Shown: positions 1 to 11,043, counted from the stretch's first letter. The stretch is DNA of 64,000 nucleotides from Fagopyrum homotropicum (GCA_033239125.1 BSWB01000008.1:4618001-4682000); one strand, 5' to 3'. Program-made: numbers and translations. Notes: a model not told the origin generated them from the letters alone.

Positions 1-1512
1 TCCAAGTATCAAGCTGTGGCAATCGATTCAAGATATACTGATGATATAAAGACAGAGTTGAGATATGCAAAGGTATACTAATGTAAGGTAATCGTACGGT
101 GAAGTTCCAAAAACCTTATATGACTCACCTACAAGACACTCTCTATACAGGTTGTTGAGGCTTCAATATAGAAAGGTTCTAAAGGCAAGAATTAATGTCG
201 AATACCCAAACTTGTAATCCAAGGATCAAGACTAACTTAGCCGATTACGGTTATGACACTCACAATCGAGGTAGAGGTTGTTGAAGCTTCACTACCACCT
301 AGAAAAGGCAAGCCTAAACTAAGTTAAAGCAAATCTTTAACTTTGGATTAAAGTAAAAGCAGGTTTGTAAACTTAAGGGAAATTACGGGTAGATCTTGAG
401 ACTCCACGGCCGTGGAACTCAAGATCAAACCGTGATTTAGGGTTCGTCGACGATTCTCTCAAACTCTCAGGGTCTAATCTGTTTACGATCGATCTATCAT
501 CATCTAAGCCACAACTATCAACCCTTCACCTTAGAATTGTTAAGGGTTTTTAGCCAATAACAGTCATGTTGATATCAAATTCAAAGATTAAAAGATTGAA
601 AGATGAAAACTTCCGAAAACTTTCAATAAACTTCAAACCAATCTCAAAGTCACAATCAGGAACGAGTGTTGTCAATAGATTCAGAATGAAACAAACAAAC
701 AAAATCTTAGGAAAGAAGGAAGAACGGGATGTCAATCCGTCTTCTAAATCAAACCTAAACAAGAAGAGAAATCTTCTTGCAACAATCTTCCAAAAGCTTC
801 GATCTTCCGCCAATCCGGAAATCTCAACAGCAATCTCCACCAAAAGTGCGAGATTAGGGCAAAATCCCAACACGAACTTCGATCTCCAATGAGATGTAAA
901 TGCTTCCAAGCGAGGCTAAGCGAGGATAAGTGAGGATGACGGAATCTTGCTTCGTCCGTCTTTTTTAGGGCAAGATAAGATATCGGCCGGGCCCAATCTT
1001 CAAAAGATCGTGGCTTCAAAATGTGGCGAAAAAGATCGCCAAGATCACGGTCGTGGAAGGTTCCACGACCGTAATTTAGAGCGTGGAAAGTGTCACGGTT
1101 TGAGCCATGGTTTCCACGACCGTAATAGTTACTGGAATGCATCACGCCTCTCTTTGCAAGGTTCCACGGCCGTGGAACTAAACGTGGTTTGTAGTACGGC
1201 CGTATTTTAGAGCGTGGTTTAGGGCATGAACGTGATTCTTCCCTAGACTCGTGCATTCCTCAAGTTGAACTCCAATTTGCTCCTAAGAATGCCCTTAATC
1301 CATGGACATACTCAATCAACTCTTCTTTGCTCGATTTCGTTCGGAAATGACTCTCAATCACCTATAATCAACATAAAGCTAGTGTAGACATCCATATCGA
1401 CAATATAGGCAAACTAGCTCACAAATACAACAATGCTAAATCAAAGACTATCAATATGAATCAAATACACTTAGAAAACGTGCCTAAAATATCACAATAT
1501 TTCATGCTAACA
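1..1512 (-). repeat. Partial Athila-A LTR, reverse orientation
   Basis: Read on the minus strand this is the same LTR family as 1719-3455: it starts with TGTTAGCATGAAATATTG at 1512 and runs to a point matching about 3246, where the window edge cuts it. It carries two exact CCACGGCCGTGG palindromes (404-415, 1164-1175), a 26-bp near-perfect inverted repeat at 1047-1072, and the TATA and leader region of the family. It is clearly diverged from the two LTRs of the complete element, so it comes from a separate insertion into the same chromovirus gag. The rest of that element lies left of the window. Short ORFs inside it are chance frames. Confidence 0.9.
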
Positions 1513-1718
1513 ACGATCATCCTCAACAACTCTCACTGGTGCAGCTACCACCGGTGGGACCACCACCTAGGTCACCCTCTGAGAGACCTCTGTCGACCTA
1601 GCTGGCACCAGCGGTGCTGGAGGTGGTGCCCCGGTCCTGTATGCCTCTTGCGCTTGCTGGACATACGCTCGATACTTTGATACTCCAATCGATACCCGCC
1701 CCGAATCAGCAGGTCCTG
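1513..1718 (-). pseudogene. Chromovirus T1 gag, distal fragment
   Basis: The minus-strand reading continues the gag piece at 14183-14415 once the Athila-A insertion is removed. It contains a tyrosine-rich stretch (YRAYVQQAQEAYRTGAPPPAP-like) that matches the gag of the second T-type element at 36839-37197 (VRRVEEAFRTAAPPPAP). An in-frame stop follows, and then the reverse Athila LTR interrupts the gene at 1512. It would encode part of the N-terminal region of a Ty3/gypsy capsid polyprotein. Lineage (Tekay/Del-like) is inferred from the primer site and LTR style of the same element. Similarity between the two copies is seen directly; function is by family. Confidence 0.7.
1714..1718. repeat. 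Left target-site duplication of Athila-A (TCCTG)
   Basis: TCCTG immediately precedes the 5' LTR and is repeated directly after the 3' LTR at 14183-14187. A 5-bp duplication is the usual footprint of Ty3/gypsy integrase. Confidence 0.95.
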
Positions 1719-2030
1719 TGTTAGCATGAAATATTGTGATATTTTAGGCACGTTTTCTAAGTGTATTTGATTCATATTGATAGTCATTGATTGAGCATTG
1801 ATGCATTTGTGAGCTAGTTTGCCTATAATGTCGATATAGAGATCTACACAAGCTTTATGTTGATTGTAGGTGATTGAGAGCTATTTCCGAACGGAATCGA
1901 GCAAAGATGGAGTTGTTGAGCAATGTCCATGGATTGAGGGCATTCTTAGGAGCAAAAGGAGTGTTAACTTGAGGAATGCACGAGGCTAGGGAAGAATCAC
2001 GTTCTTGCCCTAAACCACGCTCTAAAATAC

Positions 2031-2195
2031 AGCCGTACCCCTTTCCACGTTCAGTTCCACGGCCGTGGAACCATGGCTAAGGAAACGTGGTTCATTCCAG
2101 CAACTTCTACGGCCGTGGAGAAGATGGTTCAAACCGTGTTGATTCCCACGCTCTAAATTACGGCCGTGGAACCTTCTACGACCGTGATCTTGGCA
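2031..2195 (+). promoter_or_regulatory. Palindrome cluster upstream of the LTR TATA box
   Basis: This stretch has an exact CCACGGCCGTGG (2057-2068, inside TTCCACGGCCGTGGAA) and several imperfect or half copies (TACGGCCGTGGA, CCGTGTTG, TACGGCCGTGGAA, ACGACCGTGAT). It ends about 70 bp before the TATA box, where upstream activating sites would be expected. The same arrangement is in the 3' LTR (about 12765-12930) and in the reverse LTR at 1-1512. A binding role is inferred from position and repetition. Confidence 0.6.
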
Positions 2196-2264
2196 ATCTT
2201 TTTCGCCACACTTTAAGCCACGATCTTTTAAAAGATTGGGTCGGGCCGCTATTTCATCATACAC

Positions 2265-2273
2265 TATAAAAGG
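2265..2273 (+). promoter_or_regulatory. LTR TATA box (TATAAAAGG)
   Basis: A strong plant-type TATA element in the 5' LTR. Transcription would be expected to start about 30 bp downstream near 2295, which would place U3 at 1719 to about 2295. It is conserved at 12999-13007 in the 3' LTR. Confidence 0.7.
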
Positions 2274-3461
2274 ACGGACGAAGAGAGATTCCGTCACCTC
2301 GCTTTAGGCTTACACTTTTGCCCACGCCGCGACTTAGAGATCTTTGCGACTTTGCAAAAGACGTACTTTGCGCTCATCCTTGGAGTTGCCCTAATCTCGC
2401 ACTTTGGTGGAGATTGTGATTGAGATTTCCGGATTGACGGAAGAATCGAAGATTCGGAAGGTTATTCGCAAGAAGATTCCTCTTCTTGTTTAGGTTTGAT
2501 TTAGAAGACGGATTGACATCCCGTTCTTCCTTCTTATCTAAGATTGTGTTTGTGTGTTCTATTCCGAATCTAGTAACGATACTTGTTCTTGATTGTGACT
2601 TTGAGATTGGTTTGAAGTTTATTGAAGGTTTTCGGAAGTTTTCACCTTTCAATCCTTTAAACTTTGAATTTGATATCATTATGACTATTGTTGGCTAAAA
2701 ACCCTTAACAATTCTAAGGTGAAGGGTTGAGAGTTGTGGCTTAGATGATGATAGATCGATCATAAACAGATTGGACCCTGAGAGTTAGAGAGAATCGCCG
2801 ACGAACCCTAAATTACGGCCCGTTCTTGAGTCCACGGCCGTGGAACCTCAAGAACTAACCGTGATTTCCCTTAAGTTTACGAACTTGCTTTTACTTTAAT
2901 CCAAAGTTAAAAATTTGCTTTAACTTAGTTTAGGCTTGCCTTTTCTAGGTGGTAGTGAAGCCTCAACAACCTCTACCTCGATTGTGAGTGTCACAACCGT
3001 AATCGGTTAAGTTAGTCTTGATCTTTGGATTATAAGTTTGGGTATTTGACATTAATTCCCACCTTTAGAACCTTTCTATATTGAAGCCTCAACAACCTTT
3101 ATAGAGAGCGTCTTGTAGGTGAGTCATATAAGGTTTTTGGAACTTCACCGTACGATTACCTTACATTAGCATACCTTTGCATATCTTAACTCTGTCCTTA
3201 TATCACTAGTATATCTTGAATCGATTGCCACAGCTGGATACTTGGATCTTTAGGATTGTTGTTTCCCCAATAATTTGTAAAGCTCTTACATTTACCTGCT
3301 TGATAATCTGAAATTGAATTTTTCCCCCCAAATCCCTGTGTTCGATACTCTGAAATTCTTGCTTAACTACGTCGATCCGTACACTGCGGGTTCGCTTTCT
3401 TGATTCTAGTTTTATAAATTTAAAGCTTATTTGCACGCACGCTAAGTGGCGAACAAGTTTT

Positions 3462-3478
3462 TGGCGCCGTTGCCGGGG
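3462..3478 (+). other. Primer-binding site, tRNA-Asp type
   Basis: TGGCGCCGTTGCCGGGG lies six bases after the 5' LTR and is complementary to the 3' end of plant tRNA-Asp. This primer choice is known for Athila elements. It would prime minus-strand DNA synthesis. Confidence 0.9.
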
Positions 3479-3556
3479 ATTTGGTCTAGGCCGAATTCGG
3501 TAGCCGGTTGTCAAGCTTGGGAGCTTGCTCTCGTTATTTGATATCTTTTTGAGTGC

Positions 3557-4135
3557 ATGCGTAGGTCTAGGAACACCGGAGACCTCTTACCTCTTGATCA
3601 AGAGCTTGAGAGGACTTTAAGGCAAAAGCGTAAGGAAAAGAAGATGGCTGAAGAACACGAACGCGATCTTCAAGCGGAGTTAGCGGAGAAAGAAGCTCAA
3701 TTCCAATGGAATAAGAATATGCGCCGGGACGAGATGGATCGTCATCAATCCCAAGTTAATGATCTGAAGGACATGATGTTCCAGATGAGGATAGAAATAA
3801 GCAACCTCAAGAATAAGGGAAGAAAGAGATCCTCAAAGAGATCATTAAGGTCGAATAGGGGTCATTCATCCGCTGATGATAGCGACTCTTCCATGCCACA
3901 GTTAGAGGAGATTGATCCAAGGATCAATGTGAATCCATTCGCTCCACGGACGACCGCAAACCGACGCATTCCACCTAGGAATGTAAGGGTGAACCGTGTA
4001 GATGATGAGCCAAGAACTCTTGGCCAAAGGATGGATCCAACGCAGCAACCACGCCGTCTAGGTGTGAACTTTGATGCTGATGATGTGCAAGGGTTTAGCT
4101 TCAACAATAACCGGAATAATAACCGGAACAATTAG
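3557..4135 (+). pseudogene. gag: Athila-A gag, N-terminal part with core deleted
   Basis: The first ATG after the primer site opens 192 codons that end at a TAG (4133-4135). The same frame then continues straight into pol. The N-terminus is basic and coiled-coil-like (residues about 15-85, rich in E, K, R and Q). It is followed by a Ser/Arg stretch and by GQRMDP...VNFDADDV, which matches the start of the Athila-B capsid region (GQRMDP...VNLGDP). In Athila-B about 250 codons of capsid core follow, including a WYQSIPQG-like segment. Here the text jumps directly to the Asn-rich tail, so the capsid core is deleted. It cannot assemble particles as read and would need a helper element. Confidence 0.85.
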
Positions 4136-7100
4136 AATGGCAATAACAACAACCGGAACAACAATTGGAACAACAATCAGGGTTCAAACAACAACAATTG
4201 GCGCTCCAATCAACAAAATTCCGGTAACTCTTATCCTTCCAATTCGAATTCACTAACTCCACCTTCCTCTTCCTCTACTCCTTTGAAAAGCCAGGGGCAA
4301 ACATCTAATGGAGGAAACACTTCGGGGAAGGAGAAGCCCGATCCCATGTTGGAAACGATCTTGGGAAAGCTTCAAGGTTTGGAGAACCGCATCATTAAGG
4401 TTGATGATCAAATTTCTAAGGTTGATAAAGCCCAAAAGGTTTTGGAAAACCAAATGTTCAGCCATGCGGAGGAAGTTCCTAGGAATCAAGGGAAACTTCC
4501 AGGAAAGACGGAGGACAACCCTAAGGGAAGGGTGATGGCAATCACAACTAGGAGCGGAGTGAATACCACCGATCCGCAACCTAAGTTCGTTGAAGTCCCC
4601 GTAGAGAAAGACAAAGAGGAGGGGAAGGAGAAGGAAGATATCTACGTTCCTCCTCCGGCTTACAAACCTCCCCTACCATTCCTTCAATCTAGAGCGAGGG
4701 CGCGCCTAGATAAACAGTTTGGTAAGTTTATAGAACTCATGAGCAAGTTGCATATTAATATACCCTTTATTGATGCTATTGTAGGTATGCCGGCTTATGG
4801 CAAGTTCTTGAAGGAGCTCCTCTCCAACAAGAGGAAGCTAGAAGATTTCGGTGAGGTTAAGATGAGTTCGGATTCTTCGGATCTCATCAAGACCATGAAG
4901 GCGAAAATGCCCCCCAAGCTAAAGGATCCGGGGTCGTTTTGCATTCCCATAGGAGTGGGAGATGTCACATACGATGCGCTATGTGACTTGGGAGCAAGTG
5001 TGAGCATCATACCACTTGCATTGTGTAGGAAGATCGGTTTAGGCGACCCTAAACCGGTGAAGATGACGTTATACATGGCGGATCGGTCCATCATTCGCCC
5101 CGTCGGTATTGTGGAAGACGTCCCAGTCAAGCTAGGTAAATTCTTTGTTCCCATTGATTTTGTCGTGCTTGACATTCCTGTAGATAGTCCGGTCCCGATC
5201 ATACTCGGAAGACCGTTTCTTGCAACTTCCGGCTGCATAGTCGATTGCAAGAATGCTAGACTCGCCTTTGACATAGGAGAAGAGAAGGTAGAGTTCGTTC
5301 TTTCCACTCTAGTGAAGCAGCCAATCTTTGATGAGGATATATTCAATATCCAAGATGAAGAAGGGTTGTCTAGAGAGGAGGTAAGTGCTATTCTCTTCAA
5401 AGATCCTTTACAAAAGGTCATTACTATGAGTCTAACGAATGTAGGGGAAGAAGAGGAGTGCAATGAGGCAATTGAAGCCTTAGAAGCACAAGAAGAAGTG
5501 ACTGAAGTGGAGTTTGAAAAACTCCACGATGAGGCAGAAAACGTGAGAATCCACGGCCATACACTATATTCCACGGCCGTGGATCTCACAACCCAAAGCG
5601 TGGCTCACTCCAGGGGGTTACACGGTCGTGGAGAAGGCAGAGCAACCGTGACCACCTTTCACGCCCTAAACCACGGCCGTGGAGGACATGGGGAAACCGT
5701 AATTTTGGGCGTGGAAGAGGGTGATCGAGACACTTCTTCAACTTCTTTCAATTCTTCTCCTACACCTTCAACACCCTTAGAAACTTCTAAGGAGACATCG
5801 GATGCTCCTCAAGGATCATTGGAAGCTCCGAAAGCAATGGAACTCAAACCACTTCCTACTCATCTAAGGTACGCTTTCCTAGGACCTAATTCTACCGTTC
5901 CGGTTATTGTTAGTTCCGATCTAAGCATAGATGAACATAATCAGCTCATGATTGTCCTTAGGAAACATAGGAAAGCTTTAGGCTACACTATTGAGGACTT
6001 AGTAGGAATTAAACCCTCCCTATGCATGCATAAGATATTAATGGAGGAAGACTTTAGAACTTCAAGACAACCTCAAAGGCGGTTGAATCCGACCATGAAG
6101 GAGGTTGTCAAGAAGGAAATTCTTAAACTTCTTGATGCAGGTATCATCTACCCTATCTCCGATAGTAAGTGGGTGAGTCCAGTTCAAGTAGTTCTGAAGA
6201 AGGGAGGAATGACGGTCATCACCAACAAAAACAACGAACTCATTCCTACCCGAACAGTAACGGGATGGCGGATGTGCATTGACTACCGCAAGCTTAACAA
6301 TGCAACGAGGAAGGATCACTTCCCATTGCCATTCATTGATCAAATGCTTGAAAGGTTAGCACAACATTCACATTTTTGCTACCTTGACGGTTATAGTGGT
6401 TTCTTTCAGATTCCGATACATCCGGATGATCAAGAGAAGACCACATTCACGTGCCCGTGGGGTACGTTCGCTTATAGGAGAATGTCGTTCGGGCTTTGCA
6501 ACGCCCCAGCCACCTTTCAACGGTGCATGTTGGCCATCTTCTCCGAATACATAGAGGAAATCATGGAGGTCTTCATGGACGATTTCTCCGTATACAGTTC
6601 CTCTTTTAATGATTGCCTTTCTAACCTTTCTCGTGTTTTACAAAGGTGTGAATACACTAACCTAGTTCTTAATTGGGAGAAGTGTCAATTTATGGTTAAG
6701 GAAGGAATTGTATTAGGACATCTAATCTCTAGTAGAGGGATAGAGGTGGATAAGGCTAAGATAGAGACCATAGAGAAGCTTCCTCCCCCAACTTCGGTGA
6801 AAGGGATAAGAAGTTTTCTAGGACATGCTGGATTCAATAGACGCTTCATTAAAGACTTTTCTAAGATATCAAAACCTCTCACTAATCTATTGATGAAGGA
6901 TGCGGTTTTCGAGTTTTCGCAGGAATGTTTGGATGCGTTTAACACCATTCGGCAAGCTCTAATTTCAGCACCTATTATCCAACCTCCGGATTGGACTCTT
7001 CCCTTTGAGATTATGTGCGATGCTAGTGACGTAGCTATAGGAGCTGTTCTTGGACAACGGAAGGAAGGGCGAAGCCATGCCATATACTATGCTAGCAAGA

Positions 7101-8697
7101 CGCTAGATGAAGCGCAGCTCAATTACGCCACTACCGAAAAAGAGTTTTTAGCCATTGTCTATGCTATTGACAAGTTTCGCTCTTATCTTATAGGTGCAAA
7201 GGTGATTGTCTACACGGATCATGCTGCGATCCGGTACCTCCTTGCGAAGAAAGATGCGAAGCCAAGGCTAATTAGATGGATTCTTCTCCTACAAGAATTC
7301 GATCTAGAGATCCGCGACAAGAAAGGTTCAGAAAATTCTGTTGCGGATCATTTGAGTCGCCTAACACATCTAGAGGACGACCATTTACCCATCGATGACT
7401 CCTTCCCGGACGAACACCTACACATCATAGAGGAGTGCATCGATGTGATCTCCAAAGGTAACGAACCATGGTTTGCTGATTTTGTTAACTATTTGGTTTG
7501 TCAGGAGATACCGCCTGCATTATCCTACGCACAAAGGAAGAAGTTCTTTAAGGATGTCCGGGAATACTTTTGGAATGAACCTCTTCTTTTCAAGAGAGGT
7601 CCGGATGGCATCATTCGGCGATGTGTGCCGGAAGATGAGATGCAAAGTGTCATCCGCCATTGTCATTCACTACCTTGTGGAGGACACGCTAGTTCGAACA
7701 AGACTAGCGCAAAGGTATTGCAATCTGGATTCTTTTGGCCTACATTATTTAGAGGTAATATCTCTAGGAGGAATGAGATGCCCCTCAACAACATCCAAGA
7801 AGTGGAGATCTTCGATGTTTGGGGAGTAGATTTTATGGGACCATTCCCATCCTCTTGTGGAAACCAATACATACTATTGGCGGTAGATTATGTTTCTAGA
7901 TGGGTGGAAGCAATTGCCTCTCCCACCAATGATGCCATGGTGGTGGTTAAGTTCTTTAACAAGACCATCTTCCTGCGATTTGGGACGCCAAGGACTATCA
8001 TTAGTGATGGAGGTTCTCACTTCATTGCCCGGCGCTTTGAAGCTCTTCTAGCTAAGTATGGGGTTACTCACAAGATTGCTACCCCTTATCATCCACAAAC
8101 AAGTGGACAAGTTGAGATCTCAAATAGGGAGATCAAAGGAATCTTAGAGAAGACGGTTTCAAGGACTAGGAAGGATTGGTCTTTGAAGCTTGACGATGCA
8201 TTGTGGGTGTACCGGACTGCGTACAAGACTCCCATAGGAACCACACAATACAACCTTGTGTATGGGAAGTCTTGTCACTTGCCGGTAGAGTTGGAGCACA
8301 AGGCGTTTTGGGCTATCAAGTGGTTGAATTTCAGCATGAAGGAAGTGGGAGAGAAGCGTCTCCTAGCCCTTAATGAGCTGGACGAACTCCGCTTGAACGC
8401 TTATGAAAACGCCAAGATCTATAAGGAGAGAGCAAAGCGTTGGCATGATAAGCATATCATTCCAAAGGACTTCAAAGAAGGAGATCAAGTTCTCCTCTTC
8501 AATTCAAGGCTTCGTCTCTTTCTAGGTAAGCTCAAATCCCGTTGGACCGGACCTTTTCTAATTAAGCGTATTTTCCCCATGGTGCAGTTGAAGTATGGGG
8601 TGAAGCGGGCGGAAGCTTTAAGGTGAACGGCCAACGACTCAAGAAGTACACGCCAGAACTCCAAGCTGAAGAGTTCGTGCCTACCGCACTCGAATAG
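4136..8697 (+). pseudogene. pol: Athila-A gag tail and pol (protease, RT, RNase H, integrase)
   Basis: One frame is open from after the gag stop to 8626. Order: Asn-rich gag tail; aspartic protease with the active site DLGAS (Asp codon 4985-4987) and GRPFLATSG; a linker carrying palindromes (5545-5720); RT with FMDD (Asp codons 6578-6583); RNase H with a DASD start; integrase with catalytic Asp at 7829-7831 and 8006-8008 and Glu at 8114-8116. Compared with Athila-B, integrase has an in-frame deletion near 7754 that removes the CDAC zinc-binding cysteines. A one-base deletion near 8578 shifts the last 40 or so codons; the old frame ends at a TAG at 8695-8697. The catalytic residues are otherwise intact, so decay is recent. 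Confidence 0.9.
5545..5720 (+). repeat. Palindrome modules inside the protease-RT linker
   Basis: Within the open pol frame the DNA reads CCACGGCCAT, then exact CCACGGCCGTGG at 5571-5582 and 5671-5682, with CACGGTCGTGG and ACCGTGACC half-sites between. The encoded peptide (HGRGEGRATV-like) is low-complexity and unrelated to the Athila-B linker. The same motif is noncoding elsewhere in the element, so the DNA motif rather than the peptide looks to be what is kept. Confidence 0.7.
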
Positions 8698-9528
8698 GTG
8701 CGAGATTGGTCTAGCTACGGACCTTAAACAAAGCGCTTCTTGGGAGGCAACCCAAGGTATTGCATTTTTGTTCTTGTTTTCGATTCATAGTTTAGCTTAG
8801 TTTAGACGTTCTTTTTGCTTTATTTTGCCTCGATTTCTTCCGGTATGTTCATGTTTTTGGATGTAGGAACGATGGAAAAGGAAAAGGGAAGAATAATGTT
8901 GAAGAAAAGTGACTAAAATTAGACTTTGGAGCATTACAGAGAGTTCCACGGCCTAAACCACGGTCGTGACAGCTACAGCAACCGTAATTTCCAAAAGCCT
9001 TTGAAAAATCACCAAAACCACGGTTCCGTACATTTCCACGGCCGTGGAACACCCCGACAGACCGTGATTTTCAAAATTTTGCCTGTCACTATATAAACCA
9101 CATTCTTCACCAAAACACTTCACAAATACCCAATTCCACGACCCAAAACGCCGAATCCACGCCCTTCCTTCCAAATCTTCGTTCCTTAATCGTTTTCAAC
9201 GATTCTTCTTCCCAAATTGAAGCAAATTCAACCACCAACAAGATCCAAGAAACAAATCGAGCGGCAAATCACCACGGAACGCATAATTCGGATTTTAAAA
9301 ATCCGAAACCTAGGTTTTTTCCCTCTTCTTGATCTTTGTCGATTTGGTTCGTTTTGCTAGAAATTTTAGGAAGAACTGGTTGAAATTGGAAGGACCTAGA
9401 CTAGGGCTGCCTGATTGCTGAGTTTGAGTGTTGATTTCTGAGATTTGCGAAAAAACCAGACGAACCACGGTCACTGACAGAACCACGGCCGTGGAATCAC
9501 CAAGAACAGCCCGTAATTTTTAACAGTG
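8698..9528 (+). promoter_or_regulatory. Noncoding leader with palindromes and a second TATA box
   Basis: After pol comes about 830 bp without an ORF. A palindrome cluster at 8950-9067 includes an exact CCACGGCCGTGG at 9036-9047 plus CCACGGTCGTG and ACCGTGATTTT half-sites. TATATAAA follows at 9090-9097. Another exact palindrome (9483-9494) lies just before the ATG of the extra ORF. This repeats the cluster-then-TATA order of the LTR and would allow a separate transcript for the extra ORF. Promoter activity is inferred. Confidence 0.55.
9090..9097 (+). promoter_or_regulatory. Candidate internal TATA box (TATATAAA)
   Basis: It lies about 440 bp before the extra ORF and 43 bp after the exact palindrome at 9036-9047. 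A start near 9120 would give a leader of about 410 nt. Confidence 0.45.
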
Positions 9529-11043
9529 ATGGACTTCGTGAGGAGAGTTTCTGGGAGGATTAAGGCGAAAAAGAATGACCAAAACAAGAAGAGGAAGGGT
9601 AATCCCTCTTCTTCCTCATCCTCTAGAGCACCACCACCCTCTTCCCCTTCACCTCCATCATCACCTTCATCACCCTCACCTCCTAGCCCTAGAGTACCGA
9701 CCATTCATGAGGATCACCTTGATGCATTCGAGAGGATCCATAAGAGACCTGTGATTGGACCTAGGTACCTACTGTTAGAGGATCTAGCTCCTCTTAACAT
9801 TGTAGATGACCTTACTTGGCTCTTGGATAGAGCCGGACTAGTTGTCTTCTCGGCTATCCGAGAAGACGCCTATGAGGAGATTACGAGGGAGGTTGTGACG
9901 TCTTTCGAGCACAGCCATGTGGATAGGAGCGTTTCTTTCCGTCTTATGGAAAGAAACTACGATTTTACCATCCGTGAGTTCGGGACCTTCTTTGGGTTCC
10001 ATGAGACCTTCAATGGTCGCTTCCCTAGTGGCGTTTACGCCAAAGACTTTTGGGAGGAGGTTGCTATGATATACGCCAGCGAGGACCGCTGGCAACCTGC
10101 TGACACCAAGGCTAAGTTGATGTATCACTTAGCCTTGAAGATTGCTCACCGTGTTCTTTCGGAGTGTCTCTTCCCTAGGACGGAGACGCCCCAAAAGATC
10201 AAGACGGATGAGCTATTTCTGCTATACTCTATGATGTATGGGCGCCGAGCTGACTGTGCCACCCTCTTAGCTGCTACTATGAGCAAGGTTAAGAACAAGA
10301 GGAAGGGCAACATTGGATATGGTGGGATAGTTACCCATCTTGCTAGGGCGTTGGGAGTTGATTTTTCTGCCTGTACCCGCATACCAGCCGTACCTTTAGG
10401 ACTTCATGCCTTCATGACTAGAGGTCTCATCTTCCCCACACATAGAGGTCCGCCTTATGCGGCCATGCCTTGGGAGAGCAGGACGGGTAAGGGTATTGAG
10501 TGGCTACAAGAGTACTCCATTATGGCTGGACACCATAATTGGAAGGAGACGTTCGCTGCTATGCACGCGAACAGGATTGCAGCTCCTCCATACGTCCCAC
10601 CACCACCCGTAGTTGAGGAGGAGGAGATGAGGGATCAGTTTGAGGGTGGAGGAGGAGCCGAGCACGAGTTTGGCACGTTTCCGGATCAGCCGGATGTGGC
10701 CCCCGATGTGCCTAGACGTTCTCCACGTCCCGCTAGAGCTTCAGGCTCGTCTTCTCGCCGCGCCAGCGTGAGTGAGAGACCCACTTGGGCTGAGACACCT
10801 CCTGCATGGTATGGAGCTCCACCCCCATGGGCTACACAGACACCTTCTGCACCAGCACCAGCACCATCCGACGCTCCAGAGTGGTACAGTCATGCTCCGG
10901 GATGGTATGAGCAGATGCCGGATTGGGCTACTGGTCTTTCGGAGAGAGTAGGAGCATTGGAGATTCGAGCCGATGCTAGAGATGGACGCTTGGACGACCT
11001 CGATCACATGATGAGAGATGTCTACCGCCAGCAGTTTGGGTAG
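9529..11043 (+). CDS. Extra Athila ORF downstream of pol, function unknown
   Basis: An intact 504-codon ORF starting at ATG 9529; the GTG just before it is not a likely start. Residues 10-25 are strongly basic (KAKKNDQNKKRKG), which could serve in nuclear import or nucleic-acid binding. Residues 26-57 are Ser/Pro runs. About 60-345 form a compact, well-mixed domain (begins HEDHLDAFERI; contains RDYLLLEDL-like and REFGTFFGF segments). About 350-470 are Pro-rich with repeated PxWYxxxPxWA motifs, and the last 35 residues are charged and heptad-like. I recognise the domain style of the ORF that follows pol in Athila/Calypso elements, sometimes called env-like. I see no signal peptide or membrane segment, so an envelope role is not supported here. 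It is the best-preserved ORF of the element and is absent from Athila-B. Confidence 0.75.
   Translation: MDFVRRVSGRIKAKKNDQNKKRKGNPSSSSSSRAPPPSSPSPPSSPSSPSPPSPRVPTIHEDHLDAFERIHKRPVIGPRYLLLEDLAPLNIVDDLTWLLDRAGLVVFSAIREDAYEEITREVVTSFEHSHVDRSVSFRLMERNYDFTIREFGTFFGFHETFNGRFPSGVYAKDFWEEVAMIYASEDRWQPADTKAKLMYHLALKIAHRVLSECLFPRTETPQKIKTDELFLLYSMMYGRRADCATLLAATMSKVKNKRKGNIGYGGIVTHLARALGVDFSACTRIPAVPLGLHAFMTRGLIFPTHRGPPYAAMPWESRTGKGIEWLQEYSIMAGHHNWKETFAAMHANRIAAPPYVPPPPVVEEEEMRDQFEGGGGAEHEFGTFPDQPDVAPDVPRRSPRPARASGSSSRRASVSERPTWAETPPAWYGAPPPWATQTPSAPAPAPSDAPEWYSHAPGWYEQMPDWATGLSERVGALEIRADARDGRLDDLDHMMRDVYRQQFG

Larger units (their letters stand above)
1719..3455 (+). repeat. Athila-A 5' LTR
   Basis: 1737 bp, beginning TGTTAGCATG and ending GGCGAACA, followed after six bases by the primer site. 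It contains a palindrome cluster at about 2031-2195, a TATA box at 2265-2273, and an extended hairpin around a CCACGGCCGTGG core at 2822-2855. The 3' LTR matches nearly base for base. Differences include an 8-bp indel near 2445 and scattered transitions. Confidence 0.95.

Noticed and set aside
744..1256. 170-aa minus-strand ORF rich in HGRG and HDRD-like repeats
   Set aside because: It lies wholly within the LTR and is translated palindrome sequence (CCACGG modules). Related ORFs at 2022-2297 and 12756-13031 are the same artefact.
4795..5589. 264-aa ORF on the minus strand
   Set aside because: Opposite-strand shadow of the Athila-A protease region. It has no start context or domain.
9526..11043. 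GTG start for the extra ORF
   Set aside because: ATG follows at 9529 and plants rarely use GTG. The ATG was preferred.
9529..11043. Envelope protein
   Set aside because: No signal peptide, membrane segment or cysteine pattern. Position after pol alone does not show an envelope role.
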